A DNA stretch of 9,421 nt from Gemmatimonadales bacterium UBA2975 (GTDB lineage: Bacteria > Gemmatimonadota > Gemmatimonadetes > Longimicrobiales > Gaopeijiaceae). Below are positions 1-6,980 of the stretch, one piece after another. The stretch spans positions 1 through 9,421 of the forward strand of contig DEAT01000004.1 of assembly GCA_002348265.1 (NCBI GenBank), written 5' to 3'. A program made the translations under genes and the position numbers. Position 1 is the stretch's first letter. Each line of letters begins with the position of its first letter. The notes under the pieces are model-generated. The model worked only from the letters and a program-made list of their open reading frames with translations. It had not been told where the DNA came from and ran no database searches.

Positions 1-1001
1 TAGCCTGTAGCCATCGCCTCGCCCAGTGAAACCCTCTCGTACGTCATGTCTATTCCTGGAGGACGAATCCCAGCGCGACCAATCATCCGGGTCCGACCAT
101 CAAGAGCGGTTTCCTCGACCGCATCGAGCGTTAGCGACTGAACTAAGGTGCTTCCACCCCGATCAATAGACAGTTCGACCGGTTCTCCTGGGCGCGCCTG
201 TATCTGATCTACGAAATCGTACCAACCAGCGGTTGGTGTTCCGTTCACGGCCAGCACCCGATCACCCATCTCGAGGCCGGCTTTCCCCGCAGGTGTCCCT
301 GGTTCCGTTATCCCTACTCCCGACTCCAACCATACAAACAAAGACTCATAAAGGGAGCGCCTCTCTGCTTCAGTGGCCGGAATGCGGATTTCAATGCTAC
401 GGGCTGGCTCTTCGAGATCGACTCGCACAGGCCCTGCATCACCTTCTAGAAAAGCCCGGCGGATGTCTCCCCAATGCTCGACCGGCTCGGCACCAATCCG
501 AACAAACCGACTCGCACGATCGACTGTGGCCAATTCCTCAGTACCCACGGGTAATGTACTCTCCACGACCTGACCGATGCGCGTACTGTCATAGTGACGT
601 TCGCCATACGTAGCGGCTAAGAACGTGTACACACCTAGGGCAAATAGCATGTTCATCATGACCCCGGCGGAAAGTACTAAGGCCCGGGCCCAGATTGGCT
701 TTGAGTCGAAATGTCGATCTGTGCTCTGCACGAGCGCCTCGACGCTATCCACTCGAAGCTCACCACCTTCGATCTTATCCATGACCTCATCATCCATGCC
801 GCCCATCTTCACGTACCCACCGAGTGGAATAGCACAGATGACCCACTCGGTCTCACCGCGAGTAAATCCAAATAACTTAGGACCCAGCCCTATCGAAAAT
901 CTCTCGACCTCTATGTCAACCGCCCTGGCAGCCCAGAAGTGTCCGAGCTCATGTACGAATATGAGTACGCCAAGTACGACGGCGGTCGCGAGTATGGTCA
1001 T
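1..1001 (-). CDS. rseP: RseP-type site-2 metalloprotease (M50), partial, C-terminus off the window
   Basis: This is an inner-membrane zinc metalloprotease that cuts substrates within the membrane; in E. coli it releases sigma-E by cleaving anti-sigma RseA. I translated 333 residues before the left edge. A hydrophobic first helix carries the zinc motif HELGH (residues 17-21, catalytic Glu18). Next comes the membrane-reentrant segment around IPLGGYVKMGG (58-68), then a second membrane segment near 106-132 containing SAGVMMNM. Two periplasmic PDZ-like domains follow. The first (about 141-200) is poorly conserved; the second (about 228-290) is clear, with PAGKAGLEMGDRVLAVNG. The last helices and the LDG motif with the third zinc ligand lie beyond the window. 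The ATG overlaps the dxr stop (ATGA), with AGGA at 1013-1010 eight bases upstream, which supports this start. The family is certain; the natural substrate cannot be read from sequence. Confidence 0.95.
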   Translation of the reverse strand, partial: MTILATAVVLGVLIFVHELGHFWAARAVDIEVERFSIGLGPKLFGFTRGETEWVICAIPLGGYVKMGGMDDEVMDKIEGGELRVDSVEALVQSTDRHFDSKPIWARALVLSAGVMMNMLFALGVYTFLAATYGERHYDSTRIGQVVESTLPVGTEELATVDRASRFVRIGAEPVEHWGDIRRAFLEGDAGPVRVDLEEPARSIEIRIPATEAERRSLYESLFVWLESGVGITEPGTPAGKAGLEMGDRVLAVNGTPTAGWYDFVDQIQARPGEPVELSIDRGGSTLVQSLTLDAVEETALDGRTRMIGRAGIRPPGIDMTYERVSLGEAMATG

Positions 1002-2167
1002 GACTTCTTTCCTATAGACTGCGCGCAGCGCGCGACTTCTTCTGCTGTCACCTTTCGAGCTTCCTGATCTACAGAAATCACATCCATGAGATCTCTGGGC
1101 GCCCCGATTCCAATTCTGTCCATCGTTCTTTCAACCACTTCCGGCACCTCAGGGAAACGAATTCGTTCTTCCAAGAATGCCTCAACGGCAATTTCGTTCC
1201 CGGCGTTGTACACCGCTGGCACGTAACCGCTCCTCCGACCCGCCTCTACCCCAAGGGCATACATCGGGAATGACTCATGATCTATGTCTTCGAAGGTGAG
1301 TGGAGATAACCTCACCGGATCGTAGGTACGGAGCAAAGCATCATCTAACCGGTTCGGATAGCTCAGGGCATATAGGATCGGTAATTCCATGTTAGGGAAG
1401 CCGAGTTGTGCCAATACTGAACCATCAACGAACTCCACAAAGGAATGAATTACTGACTGGGGGTGGACCACTGCTTCAATCCTGTCGTAGTCTAGCCCAT
1501 ACAAAAAGTGGGCTTCTATGACCTCAAGTGCTTTGTTAGCTAAAGTCGCTGAATCGATAGTGATCTTCGCACCCATGTTCCACGTAGGATGCTGCAGGGC
1601 CTCAGTAGCCTTAACCTTGTTGAGATCTGCTTTCGAGAACCCTCGAAAAGGGCCTCCCGATGCCGTCAACGTGATCCTCTGTAGATCGTTATCATCGGAA
1701 CCCTGCAGGCATTGAAGGATCGCAGAATGTTCGGAGTCGATTGGAATCACTTCACCCTCACCGCTCTCGACAGCAGCTACAACCAAGGCACCTCCTGCTA
1801 CGAGCGATTCCTTATTAGCTAGCGCTACTCGATGACCCGCCTCAAGCGCTGTCAGGGTTGGCCTCAGTCCTACAGCACCAACAAGCGCATTCAGAACTAT
1901 ATCGATATCCGGATCTGCCGTAGCTTCCACAACAGACTCTATTCCACGCTCCCACCTCGTCCCTTGATTAGCGGTCGGGAGTTCGGGAAACGAATCGCAG
2001 ATTACCGCCTTCTTAGGCCGAAACTCGCTGACCTGTGCTGCTAGAGCATCAACATTCTTGTTGGCCGCAAGCATCGTGACGTCGTACTGCTCGGGATGTC
2101 TCCTTATGACTTCAAGTGCGCTGCATCCAATCGATCCGGTAGACCCGAGTACCGCGACCCGAATCAC
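998..2167 (-). CDS. dxr: 1-deoxy-D-xylulose 5-phosphate reductoisomerase
   Basis: Dxr (IspC) converts 1-deoxy-D-xylulose 5-phosphate to 2-C-methyl-D-erythritol 4-phosphate using NADPH, the committed step of the cytosolic MEP isoprenoid pathway. The 389-aa length is normal. The N-terminal Rossmann fold has the NADPH loop GSTGSIG (8-14). ANKES is at 117-121. The metal ligands appear as Asp144 and Glu146 in PIDSEHSAI and as Glu215 in NKALEVIEAH. Substrate-binding segments TASGGPFR (168-175), HPTWNMG (193-199) and NAGNE (321-325) are all present, so it should be active. The start is GTG, with a strong GGGGGAG at 2179-2173 five bases upstream. That GTG overlaps the cdsA stop by four bases (GTGA), and its own stop overlaps the rseP ATG. 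This indicates coupled translation. The presence of Dxr implies the MEP rather than the mevalonate route, at least here, and its product line feeds the neighbouring uppS. Confidence 0.97.
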   Translation of the reverse strand: MIRVAVLGSTGSIGCSALEVIRRHPEQYDVTMLAANKNVDALAAQVSEFRPKKAVICDSFPELPTANQGTRWERGIESVVEATADPDIDIVLNALVGAVGLRPTLTALEAGHRVALANKESLVAGGALVVAAVESGEGEVIPIDSEHSAILQCLQGSDDNDLQRITLTASGGPFRGFSKADLNKVKATEALQHPTWNMGAKITIDSATLANKALEVIEAHFLYGLDYDRIEAVVHPQSVIHSFVEFVDGSVLAQLGFPNMELPILYALSYPNRLDDALLRTYDPVRLSPLTFEDIDHESFPMYALGVEAGRRSGYVPAVYNAGNEIAVEAFLEERIRFPEVPEVVERTMDRIGIGAPRDLMDVISVDQEARKVTAEEVARCAQSIGKKS

Positions 2168-3051
2168 AAAAGCTCCCCCAATAGGACCAAGAGGACATAG
2201 GATGACGGAATCGTGAAAACTAGGGAGTCAATCCGGTCCAAGGCTCCACCGTGACCCGGAAACATTACTCCCGAATCCTTGACCCCCGCCTCGCGCTTGA
2301 AGACTGACTCAAGTAGATCACCAAGCACAGCTGCGAAGCCTAGTAATCCTCCAATAAAAGCAAAAAGTACAAAACCTGCATCAGCAAGCCCCGGCAAGCG
2401 CTCCGAGGTTACGAAAAACCACACTACACCTGCTGCAGAACCACCAGCGAGATTAGCCCAAAAGCCCACCCATGACTTGTTCGGAGAAATCTCCGGAGCC
2501 AAGCGAGAACGGCACCGCCCCCACTCTGTCCCAACGAAGTAGGCTGACGCATCGCCCAGCCAAGTAGCCACAAGTGGGAGCGCCACAACATATAATGACG
2601 CAAGTGAATCGACCGTGTCCAACGTCCAACCGTACTCGATAGGTAGTTGTAAAAGCAGAGGGGCGAATGAAAGTGCCAGTCCCGTATAGATCGCACCAAA
2701 AACAGTTATCGCTGCAGTAGCAAGTGGTTTACCGCTAGGGCCTCGTTTCCTCATCACCTCTAACGCTGCCAAGATCGAGGTAAGTCCAATCACTGCGAGA
2801 GCAAATGGTGCGAAGCCCTGGAAAGTAGGGCGCCAAGCGGCAAACAAAACAAACAGCACGGATGCGATCATCCCCACCCATTCTATAGGGGTCACACCCT
2901 TCTGTTGGGCAAGACGATACAACTCATGCGCCGCCCACCCAGCGAAAGTAGCTAGGGGCACCGCGAGGTACCAGCCACCGAGATACATCAACCCAAGGAC
3001 TAAAGGGATCGCCGCCGTCGCCACCACTATACGTTTGGAGATCTCTTTCAC
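2164..3051 (-). CDS. cdsA: Phosphatidate cytidylyltransferase (CDP-diglyceride synthase)
   Basis: CdsA is an integral inner-membrane enzyme that joins CTP and phosphatidic acid to give CDP-diacylglycerol, the precursor of bacterial phospholipids. The protein is strongly hydrophobic with roughly eight membrane segments. The middle part has GDASAYFVG and the SPNKSWVG segment typical of the family. Near the C-terminus (about 244-276) is the CDP-transferase signature, read here as SVFKR, KDSG, PGHGGALDRID. Start choice: the frame is open to a TTG at 3081 inside uppS, which would give 305 aa. I prefer the GTG at 3051 (295 aa, MKEISKRIVV) because GAGG at 3060-3057 sits five bases before it. With this start the gap to the uppS stop is seven bases. 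The stop overlaps the dxr start. The family call is firm; only the start is uncertain. Confidence 0.95.
   Translation of the reverse strand: MKEISKRIVVATAAIPLVLGLMYLGGWYLAVPLATFAGWAAHELYRLAQQKGVTPIEWVGMIASVLFVLFAAWRPTFQGFAPFALAVIGLTSILAALEVMRKRGPSGKPLATAAITVFGAIYTGLALSFAPLLLQLPIEYGWTLDTVDSLASLYVVALPLVATWLGDASAYFVGTEWGRCRSRLAPEISPNKSWVGFWANLAGGSAAGVVWFFVTSERLPGLADAGFVLFAFIGGLLGFAAVLGDLLESVFKREAGVKDSGVMFPGHGGALDRIDSLVFTIPSSYVLLVLLGELL
2173..2179 (-). promoter_or_regulatory. Shine-Dalgarno of dxr
   Basis: GGGGGAG lies five bases before the GTG start of dxr, inside the last codons of cdsA. It is the strongest ribosome binding site in the window and confirms a GTG start at the GTGA overlap. Confidence 0.75.
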
Positions 3052-3056
3052 CTTAG

Positions 3057-3060
3057 CCTC
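3057..3060 (-). promoter_or_regulatory. Shine-Dalgarno deciding the cdsA start
   Basis: GAGG, overlapping the end of the uppS stop codon region, is five bases before a GTG at 3051. The upstream in-frame TTG at 3081 has no well-spaced equivalent. This favours the GTG as the start of cdsA. Confidence 0.55.
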
Positions 3061-3820
3061 ATTGTGGTTCGTTGACTTCAACGCCTACGCACCCAAAACG
3101 GCGCTCTCTTCGCTGAAAATCTAGGATAGCTTCGAACAGAGCTTCCCGGTCAAAGTCAGGCCAGTAGACTGGTGAAATATGTAGCTCAGTGTATGCCAGC
3201 TGCCAGAGCATGAAATTGCTTATGCGATGCTCTCCCGAGGTACGAATCAATAGGTCCGGATCCGACATTCCCCTCGTAAACAAAGCGGCTTCGAGTTCCT
3301 CAGCGTCTATCTGTTCCGGGAGAAGCTCACCGGCCCGGACCCGGCCTGCTAGAGCCTGAGCTGCCTTGAGCAATTCCTCTCGCCCGCCATAAGAAATCAT
3401 CACATTCAATCGCAACACATCGCCGCCTTTCGTGCGATCAACCATCTCTTTGACTGCGCTTAAAGTTTGTTCGTCCAAGCGGTCAAGGTCTCCAAGAGCG
3501 TGCACTTCGACACCGCGACTCCTCAACTCGGCACATTCTCTTTTTACATAGAGCCTTAGAAGCCCCATCAGGGCACCGACCTCCTGAGCAGGACGCTTCC
3601 AGTTGTCGGTGGAGAACGCAAAAAGCGTGAGGGTGTCGATACCAGCTTCGACCGCGCCTTCAATCACCTCGCGGACGGACTTCATACCCTCTTTGTGACC
3701 AAGATGGCGGGGAAACCCACGCTCACGCGCCCAGCGTCCGTTGCCATCCATAATTACGGCAACGTGCGATGGGACAACAGTGCCCGCGCGCACTCGATTC
3801 AGGCGATCAGAGTCGGCCAT
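3059..3820 (-). CDS. uppS: Undecaprenyl diphosphate synthase (cis-prenyltransferase)
   Basis: UppS extends farnesyl diphosphate with isopentenyl units in cis configuration to make undecaprenyl diphosphate, the lipid carrier for peptidoglycan and other wall polymers. The length (253 aa) is normal. The first conserved region HVAVIMDGNGRWA (19-31) holds the catalytic Asp25. FSTDNWKRP (69-77) follows, and the C-terminal region has DPDLLIRTSGE (187-197) and SNFMLWQLAYTE (201-212), which bind diphosphate and magnesium. RTSGE is a small variation on the more common RTGGE. The ATG lies one base after the frr stop. The nearest purine-rich stretch is about 15 bases away, so initiation probably depends on coupling to frr translation. 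It sits between frr and cdsA in the same order seen in many bacteria. Its substrate comes from the pathway started by dxr, two genes downstream. Confidence 0.97.
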   Translation of the reverse strand: MADSDRLNRVRAGTVVPSHVAVIMDGNGRWARERGFPRHLGHKEGMKSVREVIEGAVEAGIDTLTLFAFSTDNWKRPAQEVGALMGLLRLYVKRECAELRSRGVEVHALGDLDRLDEQTLSAVKEMVDRTKGGDVLRLNVMISYGGREELLKAAQALAGRVRAGELLPEQIDAEELEAALFTRGMSDPDLLIRTSGEHRISNFMLWQLAYTELHISPVYWPDFDREALFEAILDFQRRERRFGCVGVEVNEPQ

Positions 3821-3821
3821 G

Positions 3822-4373
3822 TCAGATGGCCATGACCTCTTCTTCTTTCGCCTTAAGCAGAGCCTCGATCTTGTTCGAGTAGTCGTTGGTCAGCTTCTCT
3901 AACTGATCCTCACGACGGCGCCCCTCATCTTCTCCAATCTCATGGTTCTTTATCAGATCATGGATCTGATCTCGGACAGTTCTCCTAGCGTGCCGAAGGG
4001 AGATTCGACCCTCTTCGGCCATCTTATGGAGAATCTTTACGAACTCCCTTCTGCGCTCTTCGTTCAGAGGTGGGATTGGTACACGGATCACGTTTCCGTC
4101 ATTCATCGGGTTCAACCCCAAATCTGACATCATTATGCCCTTTTCGATATCGTCCAGCAGCGATTTATCAAACGGCTGCACTACGATCATACTCGAATCG
4201 GGGGTGTTCAAAGTAGCCACTTGATTCAATGCCATCTTAGATCCGTACGCCTCGACCTTTACTGAATCGAGAAGCGCGGGGGTGGCCTTTCCGGTTCGGA
4301 CAGTAGCAAACTCGCGACGAATAGCCTCGAGCGCGTCCTCCATGCGGGTTTTTCCCTCTTCTACGGTCGCCAT
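3822..4373 (-). CDS. frr: Ribosome recycling factor
   Basis: RRF acts with EF-G in the cytoplasm to split the post-termination ribosome, freeing it from mRNA and tRNA. The protein is 183 aa with the chosen start, close to the usual 185. Domain I supplies the three-helix bundle: FATVRTGKATPALLD (22-36) near the N-terminus and, after domain II, the long helices containing PPLNEERRREFVKI and RISLRHARR. Domain II lies roughly between residues 30 and 105. Two ATGs six bases apart are possible, at 4379 and 4373. A GGAG at 4383-4380 directly abuts the first but lies six bases before the second, so I take 4373 (MATVEEG). It follows pyrH by 60 bases, with no terminator or obvious promoter in the gap, and precedes uppS by one base. 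Confidence 0.96.
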   Translation of the reverse strand: MATVEEGKTRMEDALEAIRREFATVRTGKATPALLDSVKVEAYGSKMALNQVATLNTPDSSMIVVQPFDKSLLDDIEKGIMMSDLGLNPMNDGNVIRVPIPPLNEERRREFVKILHKMAEEGRISLRHARRTVRDQIHDLIKNHEIGEDEGRRREDQLEKLTNDYSNKIEALLKAKEEEVMAI

Positions 4374-4379
4374 CTTCAT

Positions 4380-4383
4380 CTCC
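4380..4383 (-). promoter_or_regulatory. Shine-Dalgarno deciding the frr start
   Basis: GGAG is six bases upstream of the ATG at 4373 and has no spacing at all to the ATG at 4379. The downstream ATG is therefore the likely start of frr. Confidence 0.6.
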
Positions 4384-4433
4384 GGAGCACGTAAAACACT
4401 TGGCGGATTAGCCTTGATCTATCCTGAAATGTG

Positions 4434-5159
4434 TTACGAAACTAGTGTGCCGACCTTTTCCCCACGAATCGCACCTGCGACAGCACCGCGGTCACTGAGA
4501 TTAAGTACGATGATCGGCAGATCATTTTCTTTGCAAAGAGCAACCGCTGCGGCATCCATAACACCAAGTTCTCGCTGCACGACCTCCTGAAACGAAATCT
4601 CTGCTATGAATTCAGCCGATGGATCTTTAACTGGGTCAGCAGTATACACACCCTGCACCTTTGTTGCCTTAATTACGACGTCGGAATCCATCTCGATTGC
4701 TCGAAGAACAGCCGCCGTGTCCGTAGAGAAATATGGGTTACCGGTCCCCGCAGCAAACAGAACCACTCGACCCTTTTCTATATGTCGCATCGCACGACGT
4801 CGAATGTAGGGTTCGGCTATCTCCTCCATGCGAATCGCCGTCATAACGCGCGTTTCGACACTCTTGGTCTCTAGGAGATCCTGCACCGCCAGAGCGTTTA
4901 TGACAGTTCCAAGCATACCCATATAATCTGCTTGAACACGATCCATACGCCCTCCTTCCGATGCGATCGCACCTCGGACGATATTGCCACCCCCGATCAC
5001 AATACCGAGGGATACCCCCATTTCGACCAGAGATCGAATTTCATCGGTCAGTTGATCTACGACTTCAGGCTCAATGCCTAAGCCTCGTTCTCCGGCTAGC
5101 GCCTCTCCGGAAAGCTTTAGGAGTACCCTCCTGTAACGCAGCTCTGACCCGTCAGACAA
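4434..5159 (-). CDS. pyrH: UMP kinase
   Basis: PyrH phosphorylates UMP to UDP with ATP, feeding all pyrimidine nucleotide synthesis. Bacterial UMP kinases are hexamers of the amino-acid-kinase fold, usually activated by GTP and inhibited by UTP. The length of 241 aa is typical. Visible motifs are the phosphate-binding LLKLSGEAL (13-21), the glycine loop VIGGGNIVRG (54-63), AAGTGNPYFSTDTAA (136-150), TADPVKDP (173-180) and VMDAAAVALC (200-209). The start is a TTG eight bases after the tsf stop; no ATG or GTG precedes the conserved LKLSGEA in frame. A modest AGGG sits six bases upstream of the TTG. It forms the usual tsf-pyrH-frr order. The family is unambiguous. Confidence 0.97.
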   Translation of the reverse strand: MSDGSELRYRRVLLKLSGEALAGERGLGIEPEVVDQLTDEIRSLVEMGVSLGIVIGGGNIVRGAIASEGGRMDRVQADYMGMLGTVINALAVQDLLETKSVETRVMTAIRMEEIAEPYIRRRAMRHIEKGRVVLFAAGTGNPYFSTDTAAVLRAIEMDSDVVIKATKVQGVYTADPVKDPSAEFIAEISFQEVVQRELGVMDAAAVALCKENDLPIIVLNLSDRGAVAGAIRGEKVGTLVS

Positions 5160-5167
5160 GGTTCGCC

Positions 5168-5758
5168 CTACTCACCGATTTTCATTCTAGCGAACCGCGC
5201 CACCTCAATCTTTTCACCGACGGTGCCAGACATCTCAGTTATGAGCTGCCCTATCGTCACGTCCGGATCCTTCACGAACTGTTGGGCCAAGAGAGTGCTC
5301 TCCTTATAGAATTTCTGGAGACGCCCTTCAACAATTCTTACAGCGATATCCTCCGGTTTCCCTTCTTCTCTGGCCTGCTCCATGTAAACGGCACGCTCAC
5401 GCTCAATCACGTCCTCGGAAATCTCATCCTGCGATATCGAAATGGGGTTCGTTGATGCAATATGCATAGCGATGTCTTTGGCGAGCGCCTTGAAGTCGTC
5501 CGTGTTCGCAACAAAGTCCGTTTCGCAGTTTACTTCGACGATAACCGCCGTCTTATTATCGAAATGAATGTAGCTACCGATCGTCCCTTCGTTAGCGGAT
5601 TTCTCAGAACGCTTAGCCGCCTTTGCAGCACCCTTGGCTCGCAGAAGGTCAATAGCCTTTTCCGTGTCTCCTCCGGTCTCCTCAAGTGCCTTCTTGCAGT
5701 CCATCATCCCCGCTCCAGTCATTTCGCGGAGTTTCTTTACGTCTGCTGCGGTGATCAT
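5168..5758 (-). CDS. tsf: Elongation factor Ts, short form
   Basis: EF-Ts is the nucleotide exchange factor that releases GDP from EF-Tu. The N-terminal UBA-like domain (about 1-45) carries MTGAGMMDCKKAL, which contacts EF-Tu. The core contains VNCETDFVANTDDF, with Asp81-Phe82 corresponding to the residues that enter the EF-Tu magnesium site. At 196 aa it is the compact form, like that of Thermus, and lacks the duplicated core half and coiled-coil insert of the E. coli protein (about 280 aa). The frame is open upstream to 5803, but the extra 15 residues do not belong to the family. I place the start at the ATG of MITAADVKKL, which has only a weak GAAG-type Shine-Dalgarno and an A-rich stretch before it. 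It follows rpsB after a 186-base gap that contains a hairpin. Confidence 0.95.
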   Translation of the reverse strand: MITAADVKKLREMTGAGMMDCKKALEETGGDTEKAIDLLRAKGAAKAAKRSEKSANEGTIGSYIHFDNKTAVIVEVNCETDFVANTDDFKALAKDIAMHIASTNPISISQDEISEDVIERERAVYMEQAREEGKPEDIAVRIVEGRLQKFYKESTLLAQQFVKDPDVTIGQLITEMSGTVGEKIEVARFARMKIGE

Positions 5759-5822
5759 CGTTTCTTCACTCGCTTTGATCGTTCGTTCAAGTTGTTCCCT
5801 CAATTCCCAACCTATGCCCGTG

Positions 5823-5868
5823 AGTGGAAGAGGCGGCGGAACCTTTCCTCGGTCTCGCCGCCTTCACT
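5823..5868 (-). other. GC-rich hairpin in the rpsB-tsf gap
   Basis: AGGCGGCG (5831-5838) is exactly complementary to CGCCGCCT (5856-5863), giving an 8-bp stem with a 17-base loop. Beyond a small internal loop, AGTG (5823-5826) can pair with CACT (5865-5868). No T-run follows on the minus strand, so it is not a standard intrinsic terminator. It could be a processing or attenuation site that sets EF-Ts output relative to S2; that role is inference. Confidence 0.4.
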
Positions 5869-5944
5869 TGTCCTTCCGAGAATCCTCTCCACTCGCTATT
5901 GGGCAGTTCTTAACGGATTTTTGATCAAGGGGGAAAACCTATTC

Positions 5945-6901
5945 CTAATCCTTGCCACCCGTTAGCTCATCCTCCGCAGTTTCCTCTACAACCTCAGGAG
6001 TTTCCACGTCGGATACTTCCGAAGCCTGAACTGCACTCTCACCTTCGGTAATCCCCTCACCTTCATCTTTTCGATGAGCCGCGATGACCTCTGGTCGAGG
6101 CCGACGCTTCCTTCGGGGGCGACGCCGCTTTGGCGCTTGCTTTTCCGTCGTCTCACCCGTCTCGGTGGAGTAGGTCGTAGCTTCCATTTCGTCAATCCGA
6201 CGCCGCTCTTCATCCGGAACCTCTCGCCTAGCAACCCCTATCGACTCAGCCATTGCCTTCGCGATCAGCGTGACCGAGCGGATAGCGTCGTCATTACCAG
6301 GTATTGGAAAGTCAACCGCATTGGGATCCGCGTTCGTATCCGTTATAGCAATGATCGGGATGCCCAGTTTCTTGGCTTCTTTGACCGCGATCCCTTCCCG
6401 ACGGGCATCCACTACAAAAATGGCTCCCGGAAGGCGCGACATATCCTTAACACCCGCCAGATATTTGTCGAGCTTGATCCGCTCACGCTCAAGCATGAGT
6501 CTTTCTTTCTTGGTGTAGAACTCGTATGCGTTTTCCTCGACACCTCGTTCCAGCTCTTTAAGCCGACGAATCTGCTGACGGATAGTCTGAAAGTTGGTCA
6601 GCATTCCACCCAACCAGCGTTCCGTAACCCAATACGACCCGCTGCTCTTTGCTTCCTCCTCAACCACGCCGCGCAGCTGTTTCTTCGTACATACAAAGAG
6701 AATCCGCTCTCCCCGAAGAACCACCTCTCGGACCGCCTGCTGGGCCGCCTTGAGACGATCAAGCGTCTTCCGGAGGTCTATGATGTGTATCCCATTCCGT
6801 TCGGCGAAGATGAAGCGTTTCATCTTCGGATTCCAACGGCGGGTCTGATGGCCGAAGTGGACTCCGGCCTCAAGAAGCTGTTCGAGACTTACTTCAGACA
6901 T
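5945..6901 (-). CDS. rpsB: 30S ribosomal protein S2 with charged C-terminal extension
   Basis: S2 is a late-assembling protein on the solvent side of the small ribosomal subunit and is needed for S1 binding in many bacteria. The S2 core covers about residues 1-228 with GVHFGHQTRRWNPKMKRFIF (13-32), RWLGGMLTNFQTI (95-107), PGAIFVVDARRE (158-169) and TDTNADPNAVDFPIPGNDDA (187-206). A tail of about 85 residues follows, making 318 aa in total against about 240 in E. coli. It has an arginine/lysine-rich part (about 256-278, PKRRRPRRKRRPRP) and then a glutamate-rich acidic end ending in GGKD. An in-frame ATG at 6916 would add five residues (MDTTK); I prefer 6901 because MSEVSLEQLLEAGVHFGHQ matches the usual S2 beginning. 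Neither start has a Shine-Dalgarno. tsf follows, as in nearly all bacteria. Confidence 0.95.
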   Translation of the reverse strand: MSEVSLEQLLEAGVHFGHQTRRWNPKMKRFIFAERNGIHIIDLRKTLDRLKAAQQAVREVVLRGERILFVCTKKQLRGVVEEEAKSSGSYWVTERWLGGMLTNFQTIRQQIRRLKELERGVEENAYEFYTKKERLMLERERIKLDKYLAGVKDMSRLPGAIFVVDARREGIAVKEAKKLGIPIIAITDTNADPNAVDFPIPGNDDAIRSVTLIAKAMAESIGVARREVPDEERRRIDEMEATTYSTETGETTEKQAPKRRRPRRKRRPRPEVIAAHRKDEGEGITEGESAVQASEVSDVETPEVVEETAEDELTGGKD

Positions 6902-6916
6902 TTTAGTCGTGTCCAT

Positions 6917-6963
6917 GGGGCCGATTTACGCCCCGGTCAAGATGCAGAGTCGGCTCAACCGAC
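6917..6963 (-). promoter_or_regulatory. Two small hairpins in the rpsI-rpsB gap, possible S2 leader
   Basis: On the transcribed strand, GTCGGTTGAGCCGAC (6963-6949) folds into a 5-6 bp stem. GGGGC (6934-6930) pairs with GCCCC (6921-6917) across an 8-base loop, ending just before the rpsB start region. Many bacteria autoregulate rpsB-tsf through an S2-binding leader RNA. Whether these stems are such an element is inference; they could instead be incidental GC-rich repeats. Confidence 0.35.
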
Positions 6964-6980
6964 CCCGTAGAGTGAGCTTA

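Noticed and set aside
233..1017. Plus-strand open frames at 233-613 and 625-1017
   Set aside because: They lie opposite rseP, whose minus-strand translation has clear HELGH and PDZ motifs; the plus-strand products look like low-information shadows.
2424..2699. Minus-strand 91-codon frame inside cdsA
   Set aside because: It is an alternative frame of cdsA with no family features, while the cdsA frame carries the conserved motifs.
5759..5803. 15-codon upstream extension of tsf
   Set aside because: The EF-Ts family begins at MITAADVKKL, and the extension has no better ribosome binding site.
5462..5965. Plus-strand open frame of 167 codons opposite tsf and the rpsB-tsf gap
   Set aside because: No recognisable protein features or ribosome binding site; it is explained as the antisense shadow of tsf.
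6074..6970. Open frame of 298 codons on the plus strand opposite rpsB
   Set aside because: It is antisense to a certain rpsB gene, has no recognisable domain, and its composition follows from the charged S2 codons on the other strand.
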